From an uncultured Prevotella sp. (GTDB taxonomy: Bacteria > Bacteroidota > Bacteroidia > Bacteroidales > Bacteroidaceae), in the NCBI GenBank assembly GCA_900550635.1, contig URSZ01000123.1, positions 1 to 6,842 of the forward strand: a DNA stretch of 6,842 bases, in the 5' to 3' direction. Positions 1 to 6,581 of this stretch are shown here, in pieces (within the stretch, counting starts at the first letter, position 1; every line of letters starts with the position of its first letter). The position numbers and the translations under genes are program-made. Below the pieces are notes generated by a model, which was not told where the DNA came from, ran no database searches, and saw nothing but the letters and a program-made list of their open reading frames with translations.

Positions 1-191
1 CAAATATAAAAATTTTATGGCACATACACTTCCATGACGCATAAACAAAGAAACGACATCCTGTAAAACATTCCGAACCCGGCTTAGCGACCCGGAAAAC
101 AGACACAGGCAGCAGCGAAAAACGTGGCTTGAATGCAGACAAATATGGCCTTGAAAATAGTGCTTCATTTTCAGTAAGTTATAAACGCTTC
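1..191. other. Intergenic DNA left of the first hairpin repeat
   Basis: No convincing gene is seen on either strand. The only structure noticed is a weak inverted pair, TTCCG at 71-75 and CGGAA at 93-97. From about position 167 to 191 the sequence resembles the stretch left of the second repeat copy (from about 6482), for example a shared TCATTTT and GTTATA in register. The repeat may therefore be longer than its well-conserved core. A 14-base string, AATGCAGACAAATA at 132-145, recurs at 6617-6630. Confidence 0.5.
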
Positions 192-266
192 GGAGAAAAG
201 AAAAAATACAAGGCACATATTTTAAAATATGTGCCTTGTATTTTAAATTATCTCAGAGATAATTTT
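192..266 (+). repeat. Hairpin repeat, copy 1
   Basis: This 75-base unit matches 6507-6581 in the same orientation at 70 of 75 positions with no gaps. The first 48 bases (192-239) are identical. It has three parts: a purine-rich lead (GGAGAAAAGAAAAAA), a perfect 42-base palindrome at 203-244 with core AAGGCACATATTTT, and a second short stem at 245-265 centred on A255 with ten complementary pairs. The two copies differ at 240, 245, 252, 258 and 262. The changes at 252 and 258 face each other in the second stem and keep pairing. It lies in the intergenic space after nagB. No coding function is evident. Confidence 0.9.
203..244 (-). terminator. Probable bidirectional hairpin terminator after nagB
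   Basis: Arms 203-223 and 224-244 are perfect inverted complements with no spacer. As RNA this gives about 19 pairs closed by a UUAA loop. On the minus strand, which is nagB's direction, it starts 70 bases past the nagB stop and is followed by a T-rich tract (TTCTTTTC after the stem, extending its own terminal Ts), as in an intrinsic terminator. On the plus strand the stem ends in TTTT, so it could stop transcription from both sides. The stem is AU-rich at both ends with a GC-containing middle (AAGGCAC/GTGCCTT). The role is inferred from structure and position. Confidence 0.65.
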
Positions 267-313
267 GGGGTGTACTTATATTTTTACTTCGTAATTCACC
301 AAAAACGGGCAAA

Positions 314-1105
314 TCAAAGTGACTCTTTTTCTATGTCCTTAAAGTACCGGTATGTTCCAACCTTGAGTTCTTCGGTTGCAGCGTCGTCGCATACGATGAT
401 TCCGTGTTGGTGCATTTGCAATGCGCTTATTGTCCACATTTGCGTTACGGGTCCCTCGATAGCGGCTTGCAGCGCTTTCGATTTATTATGTCCGTTGCAG
501 AGGATAAGCACTTCGCGTGCGGCCATAACAGTACCGACGCCTACGGTAAGCGCGTGGCTGGGTACGTTGTTCACATCTCCGCCGAAAAAGCGTGAGTTGG
601 CAATACGTGTATCTGTTGTTAACGTTTTTATGCGTGTCCTTGACGTTAAGGAAGACCCCGGTTCGTTAAACGCAATGTGTCCGTCGGGACCTATACCGCC
701 GATGAACAGGTCTATGCCTCCGGCTTTTACAATCATGTCTTCGTAATGTGCGCATTCTGCTGCCAAATCCTCCGCATTGCCGTTCAAAATGTGTATGTTC
801 TCTTTTGGACAATCAATGTGGTTAAACAGGTTTTTCGCCATAAAAGAGTGGTAACTTTCGGGGTGGCTTTCTTTCAGGCCTACGTATTCGTCCATGTTGA
901 ACGTAATGACGTTTTTGAAACTTACCAATCCTTCCTTATAGGCTTTTACGAGGTTCTGATACATTCCTATCGGTGAAGAACCTGTAGGCAACCCTAATAC
1001 AAACGGGTGTTCGGCTGTGGGATTGAATTTATTGATTTTGTCTACTACATAGGCCGCAGCCCATTCCGACAACTTTTCATAATTAGGTTGGATTATGACT
1101 CTCAT
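314..1105 (-). CDS. nagB: Glucosamine-6-phosphate deaminase
   Basis: A cytosolic enzyme that converts glucosamine 6-phosphate to fructose 6-phosphate and ammonia, the step that moves GlcNAc-derived sugar into glycolysis. At 263 residues it is close to the usual length of about 266 and lines up with E. coli NagB numbering. Visible signatures are the phosphate-binding GLPTGSSP at 38-45, FNMDEY with catalytic Asp72, and GIGPDGHIAFNEPGSS with Asp141, His143 and Glu148. Residues matching the E. coli allosteric GlcNAc6P site are also present (Ser151, Arg158, Lys160, Tyr254), so allosteric activation is plausible. It is the last gene of the minus-strand cluster, 27 bases after the M64 peptidase stop. 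No TAnnTTTG box or Shine-Dalgarno sequence is seen in that gap, so it is probably read from upstream. The ATG at 1105 gives the standard MRVIIQP N-terminus. Confidence 0.97.
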   Translation of the reverse strand: MRVIIQPNYEKLSEWAAAYVVDKINKFNPTAEHPFVLGLPTGSSPIGMYQNLVKAYKEGLVSFKNVITFNMDEYVGLKESHPESYHSFMAKNLFNHIDCPKENIHILNGNAEDLAAECAHYEDMIVKAGGIDLFIGGIGPDGHIAFNEPGSSLTSRTRIKTLTTDTRIANSRFFGGDVNNVPSHALTVGVGTVMAAREVLILCNGHNKSKALQAAIEGPVTQMWTISALQMHQHGIIVCDDAATEELKVGTYRYFKDIEKESL

Positions 1106-1132
1106 AGTTGTAACTTTTATTGTATGACTGTT

Positions 1133-2425
1133 TTACTCTGTATAAAATGTTATTAAGTTGCTTATTACATTCTGGCACACTTTACAGAATGCCGGGGCCT
1201 CGTTTATTTTCATGCGGCATTCCTGAAATGCCCGGTAAACGCCTTTGCTTTGGTAGCCGCCGCCTTCGTATACGCCAATTTTGGTGTAAATATCTTTTTC
1301 GTTATTGGACGGTGGGGTGGGTATCTTGACATTTTCGGGCAGGAGGTTCTTCCATTTTGAAGAAAAATCTACAAGTGTGGTAATGTTTTTCTCCCAAGGT
1401 TCAACGTCTGTAGGGTACATTTCTTCGTATTGGTCGTCGTAATAATATTCGTCGGCAAGTCCGCCGAAACTGTGTCCGAATTCATGTACAACAACGGGCT
1501 TGAACATGGAATGGTCTGCCGCTGTAAGCGTGTATGAATTGTATATGCCTCCTCCGCCGTAGTTGTCGGTGTTTGCAAGTATTATGATATGCTCGTATGG
1601 TATGAAAGCCAAATAATCGTGCAGGCGTTTTAAATGCAAAGTCGTAAGATAACGGTCGGAGTAAAACGTATCAAAATGCGAATCAAGAGCTGTTTCTATC
1701 CAAAGATTCTGTTTGGGGATGCTTACTCCGCTGTTTTTTGAAGGAACTGCAACAGCCACTATGTTGAAGCGGTTTTTATATTGTTTAAAAGGCGCATGCG
1801 CAAATAAAGCGTCCGCAGTTTCTTCGGCTCTTTGGTAGAACTTGTTCATTTCGGACGGAGTGTATCCTTCTGCCACTATGGCAACATCGATACATTCTTC
1901 GGGCGTGCCGCTTTTTACAATATATTTGTAATCGTATTTCGAAGCATTGTCGATATTTCGGATAAGTATGTCTTTGGGGTCTACACGGTGGATGAGTTTT
2001 GAAGTTACATCACGACGGCTATTGCAAAGGGTAAGTTCTATTTTCACCGGTTTCTTCGGGAACGGGAGCAAAAAAACATTTTCAAACGATTTGCGCACTC
2101 GTGTGGCTTCTTCTGTGTTTTGCCATTCTTGAAACAGCGAAGAGAATGATGTGCGATAAATGACTTTGCCTGTAGCGTCGTCACTCATTGTGATTTGTCC
2201 ATTTCCGGCAAGGTATAGACTGTCGAGATTGTGCCTGCGCCCGGCCCATACTTTGAATGAAATTAATTCGTCGACAGAAAGTTCTTGTGTCTTGTTGTTG
2301 CCAACGAAATTATAATTTATTCTCAATGTCCTGTTTTCAAACCAGTCATCGAAAATTACTTCATTCCCGCCGTATGCAACAGACACGCTTAAAGCAATTA
2401 GTATTGTAAATAATATCTTTTTCAT
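1133..2425 (-). CDS. Secreted M64-family (IgA peptidase-like) zinc metallopeptidase
   Basis: 430 residues. The N-terminus is a signal peptide: Lys2-Lys3, a hydrophobic core to about residue 17, and probable cleavage near 19. Residues of about 20-150 form a beta-rich region matching the M64 N-terminal domain, followed by the peptidase domain from about 165. The active site is HEFGHSFGGLADEY at 314-327: His314 and His318 as zinc ligands, Glu315 as catalytic base and Asp325 a likely third ligand. CRMK at 403-406 is a probable Met-turn, and Cys414/Cys417 are near the end. The founding member cleaves IgA, but Bacteroidales homologues mostly lack known substrates, so none is assigned. It starts 16 bases after the propeller lipoprotein stop, with a modest AGGA about five bases before the ATG. 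Export puts it in the periplasm, at the surface or outside. The family is confident, the substrate unknown. Confidence 0.93.
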   Translation of the reverse strand: MKKILFTILIALSVSVAYGGNEVIFDDWFENRTLRINYNFVGNNKTQELSVDELISFKVWAGRRHNLDSLYLAGNGQITMSDDATGKVIYRTSFSSLFQEWQNTEEATRVRKSFENVFLLPFPKKPVKIELTLCNSRRDVTSKLIHRVDPKDILIRNIDNASKYDYKYIVKSGTPEECIDVAIVAEGYTPSEMNKFYQRAEETADALFAHAPFKQYKNRFNIVAVAVPSKNSGVSIPKQNLWIETALDSHFDTFYSDRYLTTLHLKRLHDYLAFIPYEHIIILANTDNYGGGGIYNSYTLTAADHSMFKPVVVHEFGHSFGGLADEYYYDDQYEEMYPTDVEPWEKNITTLVDFSSKWKNLLPENVKIPTPPSNNEKDIYTKIGVYEGGGYQSKGVYRAFQECRMKINEAPAFCKVCQNVISNLITFYTE

Positions 2426-2441
2426 GTTTCCTGATTTGTTT

Positions 2442-3983
2442 TTATTGATTATTGTTTTGCTCGTATTTTACAGCGTGTTCTTCTTTTCCGTAGATCACTT
2501 TCTTGAAGTCTTCGGCCGAATACGTTACTGCGTCTCGTGTCATTTCGGGCACATTATAACTTTTGAGTAATAAAACGTTTTGCATTGGGTCTTGTTGCGG
2601 CATAATAAAAGCCTTATGCTCTTTCCCTTCTTTGTCGAAGTATGATAAATACAATCGAGTAAATGAACCGTCGTCGCGGCGTGAAGTGAAAGCAATCCAA
2701 CGCCCGTTAGAACTCCAGCAGTGAAAACTCTCGGTGTCGTTACTATTGGCTTGGGTTAATGGAAAAACTTTGCCGCTCTTTAAATCTTTAATGTATAAAT
2801 CGGCCGAACGGTGCCAAATATGAAATTGGCCGAAATCGCCAAGTGTAAACAACAGGTAACGCCCGTCGGGGCTTATGCGCGGAACGCTTGCGCTTTTGTT
2901 TTGCGAGGCGCAGTCAACTTCAACAACAGGAGTCCCGAAGGTTTGTGTTTTCTCGTCAAAATCAATGCTCATCACATTGTAATGCAAATTGCGGTAATTC
3001 ATCTTTACAAACCCGATTTTGAGAGAGTCGGGAAGGCTTTCAAATTCTTTTACCGTTGCACAAGTGTAATAAACTTTTTTTCCATCGGGAGACCAGCATG
3101 GAAATGTTTCGAAATCGCTTTGGGTCTGCAGTATGTTCCGTATAACGTTTCTTTTTACATCATAGAAAACGAGGTCGGAAGCCCAATCAAGGACTTCTAT
3201 TTTTTCTGTATCCAGCATATGGAAAACTTGCCCTGTTTTATTTGAGGAGAATACTACATATGGAAGCCTTGGGTGCCACGAAGGGTATACCGTTGAAGAT
3301 AAAACAGAATCGTTTTTCATGTTTATTTTTCGAATGCTTCCGTTGTTTGCCACAATGGTGCCTCCATGCGAACCGCGTACATGGAACAACATTGACTTGG
3401 TAGAATAGTTTTGGTAATTATGGCAGTTTATGCAATGATTGTTCTCGTCCTCGTAGGTGCGGTTGTTTTCATAAATTGTATATACATCGAAATTGGTTAA
3501 ATTTCTTTGGTATAGTCCGAGTTGGCGATACATTTCATACCCGGGTTCAATAAGCCTGTAGCTTATATAACTATCTATAGGCTCGTTTGCTATTGTCAGC
3601 TTATATTCGGGATATTTAATCCAGCGGTTTCCAGACTTTGCAAATATTTCAACATATATATCTTTGCCTTTATTGGATTTCAAGAGTTCTTTCCATTTGC
3701 TTTCTTCAATCTGTACTTTCGCGTCTTTATTGGCTTGTTCGGTAAGTAGTACTTTTTTGTCAGCGTCTTTATAGACGATTATAAACTCTTTCCCATTTTC
3801 CTTTATTATGAAATTCAAAGGTGCAATGTTAGGAGGAATAACTACATCCTTATAGTCCGGGTATATTACGACCTCTTTGGTACTTGTATCAAAGTCCGTC
3901 GGTATTTTAGGATTACTGCACGAATAAATGGCAGTTAGTGCAATAAAAGCAATTATATTTATATATTTATATATTCGTATCAT
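2442..3983 (-). CDS. Lipoprotein with PD40/TolB-like beta-propeller and a single CxxCH motif
   Basis: 513 residues. A short basic N-terminus and hydrophobic stretch end in Ile-Tyr-Ser-Cys at 19-22, a loose lipobox of the Bacteroidota type, so Cys22 is probably lipidated. Residues of about 25-140 look like a beta-rich N-terminal domain without a recognised name. CINCH at 184-188 fits the c-type haem-binding motif CxxCH, with Met198, His201 and His206 nearby as possible distal ligands. Propeller blades follow, marked by PSWHPRLPYVVFSS (234-247), CWSPDGKKVYYT (296-307), RISPDGRYLLFT (369-380) and CWSSNGRWIAFTS (422-434). Such propellers are usually protein-binding scaffolds. The start lies one base after the preceding stop (TGA-T-ATG) behind an unusually strong ribosome-binding sequence. 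The fold is well supported; haem binding is a prediction and the function is unknown. Confidence 0.85.
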   Translation of the reverse strand: MIRIYKYINIIAFIALTAIYSCSNPKIPTDFDTSTKEVVIYPDYKDVVIPPNIAPLNFIIKENGKEFIIVYKDADKKVLLTEQANKDAKVQIEESKWKELLKSNKGKDIYVEIFAKSGNRWIKYPEYKLTIANEPIDSYISYRLIEPGYEMYRQLGLYQRNLTNFDVYTIYENNRTYEDENNHCINCHNYQNYSTKSMLFHVRGSHGGTIVANNGSIRKINMKNDSVLSSTVYPSWHPRLPYVVFSSNKTGQVFHMLDTEKIEVLDWASDLVFYDVKRNVIRNILQTQSDFETFPCWSPDGKKVYYTCATVKEFESLPDSLKIGFVKMNYRNLHYNVMSIDFDEKTQTFGTPVVEVDCASQNKSASVPRISPDGRYLLFTLGDFGQFHIWHRSADLYIKDLKSGKVFPLTQANSNDTESFHCWSSNGRWIAFTSRRDDGSFTRLYLSYFDKEGKEHKAFIMPQQDPMQNVLLLKSYNVPEMTRDAVTYSAEDFKKVIYGKEEHAVKYEQNNNQ

Positions 3984-3984
3984 A

Positions 3985-5595
3985 TCAGTTTACTCCTTCT
4001 CCTCCTTTTGCTTTTTGCTGTATTTTTTTAGTTTTCGGAAAGTTCTGGAAATATAAATAGAAAGGATAGAAGTTTAGCCATGCGCCTTTTAATGCTTCAA
4101 ATCCTTTTTCTGTTTCTTTGTTTTTAAGCCACGGCCTTGCGTCGTTTACAAAGTTTTGAAGGCGTGCGACATTCATGTTTTTGTCAAAATGGTAGCCGTT
4201 CATAATTTGCGGTCTTCGCATTGACTGCAGTGTAATGGCTTGCTCCATGTATGGAGATAGCACACTGTCGCGTAATAAAATTACGCGGTTCAGGAAATCT
4301 GTTTCCTTTGCATACAAACAGGCCATTATTGATGTTCTTAATGCTTCGCTACTACGTCCTCCTCTAAGCGCTACATTATATCCGATAAAAAATGGAGTTC
4401 TGTAGTTTTGTTCGAATGAATCATCAAGCGGCATTTTTGCAGCTACGTGTGCAAATTCCGGCTCTGCATGCATTCGAACCGTATTATCAGCGTATTCTGA
4501 GTAACGTTTTACGAATTCATTTTCTACTAAGCAACGGCTTAATATTTCAAGATATTTATGGCATAGTTCGCTTTCACCGTTCATTGCTGCTGCCCGCGCC
4601 AGACGTTTTAGTGTAAATACTTGCGGACCGCGCCTTACCAAAGTCTCCATTGCAGTGTGGTAGGAAGAGTTAACCAGCCCGGCATAGAAATCTCCGTCAA
4701 TCGAATAAATAGAAACGCCGTCGTTTTCTTTTTCGTCGGGAGCTACAACAGTAGTTTCCGGGAAATTATAAGGAATTTCAAACAAACGGTTTTCCAATTG
4801 TCCGGTTTCAGCCAATGCAAGTGCATAATAGGCAGCTACGCTTCGTGCGGGTTGTTTATTTGACAGGGCTTCGTCAATCATGGAATCCCAGTTTGAGTCT
4901 TCCATCATTCGTTGCATTTTGCTTGTCATTATGATGTTCTCGCGCTTTTCGGTACAGTAAAGCGTAAATCCTGTAAATAATACGATAACAACTGCGCACG
5001 TAAGCAGGGCGGTTCTGTTTGCATCTTCCTTTTGCGTTTTATAAATGACAGGGATATGCTTGCGCGTTACAATACGTTTGGCCAGTGTCAGTAAAGCCAA
5101 TATAACAAGCGAACAGAACGGCACGCTCATTACCAAAGAGGTCTCGCGCATGTAATTAATGCTGTAGTCGAGATAAATGAAGTATCCTAAGAACGCAAAG
5201 GGTAAAAGCATGGGTATCCAATGCAACTTTCCTTTGTTTCCTAACAAATAATCCAGCAGCCATGCAGAAAATGTCAGCATTAAAGCAAGTATAGCTCCGC
5301 CTAATAACGGGTAATGGAACGCGAGCAACAGGAAACGTCCTATAGCGTCTATCCATCCAAAGTTTTGGTTAAGTACGCTGAACATTATGGTGCTGTCCCA
5401 CGCAAAAAAACTTGTTTGCTGCGACATGTAAAATACGTCTCCGTAAATTATGGAGCTAAATATCCATAATGTGATGAACAGCAGGGGAAAATACGGAATT
5501 TTCCATACCCGTTTGTTACTTTTCTCTTTTTCCTTTTGTTTTGTGTCGGTAACTTTCGGGTCTTTATAGTTTTGGTTTCTTCTTGGTTTCGACAT
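3985..5595 (-). CDS. Multi-pass inner-membrane protein with helical periplasmic tail (DUF6057-like)
   Basis: 536 residues. A Lys/Arg-rich cytosolic tail (1-32) precedes about five hydrophobic segments near 33-52, 86-115, 125-143, 153-173 and 195-214. The loops at 116-125 and 174-194 are basic, so the positive-inside rule places residues 215-536 in the periplasm. That tail is mostly helical, with TPR-like stretches such as ARSVAAYYALALAETGQL (250-267) and LARAAAMNGESELCHKYLEI. The layout and the RFLL...YPLLGG segment match what I recall of DUF6057 proteins, but I cannot confirm the family by search. No catalytic motif is visible. It is the first gene of the minus-strand cluster, and its last codons carry the ribosome-binding sequence of the next gene, so the two are probably made together. 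Biochemical role unknown. Confidence 0.75.
   Translation of the reverse strand: MSKPRRNQNYKDPKVTDTKQKEKEKSNKRVWKIPYFPLLFITLWIFSSIIYGDVFYMSQQTSFFAWDSTIMFSVLNQNFGWIDAIGRFLLLAFHYPLLGGAILALMLTFSAWLLDYLLGNKGKLHWIPMLLPFAFLGYFIYLDYSINYMRETSLVMSVPFCSLVILALLTLAKRIVTRKHIPVIYKTQKEDANRTALLTCAVVIVLFTGFTLYCTEKRENIIMTSKMQRMMEDSNWDSMIDEALSNKQPARSVAAYYALALAETGQLENRLFEIPYNFPETTVVAPDEKENDGVSIYSIDGDFYAGLVNSSYHTAMETLVRRGPQVFTLKRLARAAAMNGESELCHKYLEILSRCLVENEFVKRYSEYADNTVRMHAEPEFAHVAAKMPLDDSFEQNYRTPFFIGYNVALRGGRSSEALRTSIMACLYAKETDFLNRVILLRDSVLSPYMEQAITLQSMRRPQIMNGYHFDKNMNVARLQNFVNDARPWLKNKETEKGFEALKGAWLNFYPFYLYFQNFPKTKKIQQKAKGGEGVN
3993..4007 (-). promoter_or_regulatory. Strong Shine-Dalgarno tract for the propeller lipoprotein
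   Basis: The minus strand reads AAGGAGGAGAAGGAG, ending nine bases before the ATG at 3983. It lies inside the 3' end of the upstream membrane-protein gene, where it encodes Lys-Gly-Gly-Glu-Gly. The other starts in this window have at most a weak match, and Bacteroidota often do not rely on this signal. It supports the chosen start and suggests close translational coupling of the two genes. Confidence 0.65.
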
Positions 5596-5612
5596 AAGGG
5601 TCTTGTTTCTCG

Positions 5613-5620
5613 CAAAGTTA
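5613..5620 (-). promoter_or_regulatory. Candidate -7 box for the four-gene operon (proximal)
   Basis: The minus strand reads TAACTTTG, a full match to the Bacteroidota -7 consensus TAnnTTTG. No clear TTTG -33 element sits 19-21 bases upstream. A start site about six bases past the box would leave a leader of only about 10-13 bases before the ATG at 5595, which is short. It competes with the palindromic box at 5660-5667 as the operon promoter. Confidence 0.5.
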
Positions 5621-5651
5621 CAAATTCTTTTACAGAGTTGAATAAATTTAT

Positions 5652-5667
5652 TACCTTTGCAAAGGTA
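5652..5667. promoter_or_regulatory. Palindromic divergent promoter core
   Basis: TACCTTTGCAAAGGTA is a perfect 16-base palindrome. Its left half is a TAnnTTTG box on the plus strand (5652-5659) and its right half is the same box on the minus strand (5660-5667). For the plus strand, TTTT at 5628-5631 is a near match to the -33 TTTG with a 20-base gap, giving a start near 5666 and a leader of about 30 bases for the SIMPL gene. For the minus strand the -33 match is poor, and the leader to the ATG at 5595 would be about 58 bases. The two polymerases could not occupy it together. It might also be a repressor site. Confidence 0.6.
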
Positions 5668-5697
5668 GGAAAGTAAAACAATTTAAATGTTTAATAT

Positions 5698-6387
5698 ATG
5701 AAAGTCAGGTTATTTTTATTGTTTATAAGCCTGTTGACTGCTGTTTCGTTGCATGCACAGGACAAAGGGCGATATGTGGAGGTTACAGGAAATTCGGAAA
5801 TAGAGATAGTTCCTGATAAGATTCATTTTATCATTGAGATACGGGAGTATTTTGTGGAGGAATTCGACGGAAAGTCCAAGCCCGAAGAATATCGTACCAA
5901 AGTGCCGCTTGAACAAATCGAAACACAGTTGCGTAAAGCACTTTCACGTATAGGCATAGGCCAAGAAGCTATACGTACACAAGAAGTAGGTGATTTCAGA
6001 CGGAAACAAGGTCAAGACTTTCTAATATCGAAAACCTTCGACATTACTCTTACAGATTTCAATCAAATGGACAAGATTGTAAAATCAATAGATACAAAAG
6101 GTGTTAACCTGATGAGGATAGGAGAATTGGAGAACAATGACATACTGTCGTATCACAAAAAAGGAAAGGTAGAAGCCTTAAAGGCAGCACAGCGAAAAGC
6201 CACTTATCTGGTAGAAGCATTAGGCAAGAAATTGGGAGACGTAATTAGTATAGAGGAGAAAGGCTCGGGCGATGTGTACCCTGTGGCCCAAAGTAACGTG
6301 ATGTCCTCTAATGCCGGCTCGTTTGAGGCTTATCCTACTATAAAAAAGAGTTATTCCATGCTTGTTCGTTTTGAAATAGTTGATTAA
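5698..6387 (+). CDS. Exported SIMPL/DUF541 domain protein
   Basis: 229 residues. A classic signal peptide covers 1-20 (Lys2, Arg4, hydrophobic core, LHA before Gln21), predicting a periplasmic or surface product without a lipobox. The rest is one SIMPL (DUF541) domain: the opening VEVTGNSEIEIVPDKI at 27-42, the hallmark helix with Ala/Lys-rich KVEALKAAQRKATYLVEALG at 157-176 followed by KLGDVISI, and a closing strand MLVRFEIV at 221-228. The family includes Brucella BP26, which forms ring-like oligomers, but its cellular role is poorly known and none is assigned here. It is transcribed away from the four-gene cluster from a shared 102-base region. No Shine-Dalgarno sequence is clear. The start is chosen because it gives a complete signal peptide. 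Confidence 0.9.
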   Translation: MKVRLFLLFISLLTAVSLHAQDKGRYVEVTGNSEIEIVPDKIHFIIEIREYFVEEFDGKSKPEEYRTKVPLEQIETQLRKALSRIGIGQEAIRTQEVGDFRRKQGQDFLISKTFDITLTDFNQMDKIVKSIDTKGVNLMRIGELENNDILSYHKKGKVEALKAAQRKATYLVEALGKKLGDVISIEEKGSGDVYPVAQSNVMSSNAGSFEAYPTIKKSYSMLVRFEIVD

Positions 6388-6506
6388 TTGTGCTTCCGGT
6401 TTTTGTAAAATAAAACGACAAAAGGAGACGGAAAATAAGGTAAGGAAACAGACGCTTTTAGGCAAGGAAAATTGTGTGCTCATTTTTAAATAGTTATACA
6501 TTGCTG
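6388..6506. other. 3' region of the SIMPL gene before the second repeat
   Basis: No gene is recognised. A loose hairpin, TTTTGT paired with ACAAAA around 6400-6425, lies shortly after the stop but has no T-run behind it, so it is a poor terminator. The right part, from about 6482, resembles the sequence left of repeat copy 1. Transcription from the SIMPL gene probably continues to the hairpin at 6518-6559. Confidence 0.4.
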
Positions 6507-6581
6507 GGAGAAAAGAAAAAATACAAGGCACATATTTTAAAATATGTGCCTTGTTTTTTGAATTATGTCAGACATATTTTT
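6507..6581 (+). repeat. Hairpin repeat, copy 2
   Basis: This is the second copy of the 75-base unit at 192-266, in the same orientation and exactly 6315 bases away. The 42-base inverted repeat is at 6518-6559 with one mismatch (T6522 facing T6555). The second stem is centred on A6570, with TATGTC at 6564-6569 facing GACATA at 6571-6576, then one T-T mismatch and two more pairs. Relative to copy 1 the stem carries C-to-G at 6567 and G-to-C at 6573, a paired change. The five genes of the window lie between the two copies. Confidence 0.9.
6518..6559 (+). terminator. Probable terminator after the SIMPL gene
   Basis: A near-perfect inverted repeat (20 of 21 pairs, centre 6538/6539), starting 130 bases past the SIMPL stop. 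The GC-containing arm GTGCCTTG is followed directly by TTTTTT on the plus strand, as expected of an intrinsic terminator. The A-rich left flank gives a T-rich tract on the minus strand, so it may act both ways. The distance from the stop codon is long but there is no better candidate in between. Confidence 0.65.

Noticed and set aside
1..8. TATATTTG on the minus strand as a -7 promoter box for a gene left of the window
   Set aside because: The box fits TAnnTTTG, but no -33 element is present at the right spacing and the supposed gene is outside the window.
129..746. Plus-strand open frame of 205 codons crossing repeat copy 1 and the nagB 3' half
   Set aside because: It is mostly antisense to the well-supported nagB gene, and its N-terminal part is the palindromic repeat. 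The peptide it shares with the frame at 6474-6683 is just the repeat translated in the same phase.
2811..3245. Plus-strand open frame of 144 codons within the propeller gene
   Set aside because: It is fully antisense to a gene with clear propeller repeats and has no signature of its own.
5687..5701. Four-codon leader frame (Met-Phe-Asn-Ile-stop) overlapping the SIMPL start as ATGA
   Set aside because: It is so short in AT-rich DNA that chance is the simplest explanation, and no attenuator-like structure accompanies it.
192..6581. Composite transposon or integrated element bounded by the direct repeats
   Set aside because: No transposase, integrase or target-site duplication is seen, and the enclosed genes look like ordinary chromosomal Bacteroidales genes.
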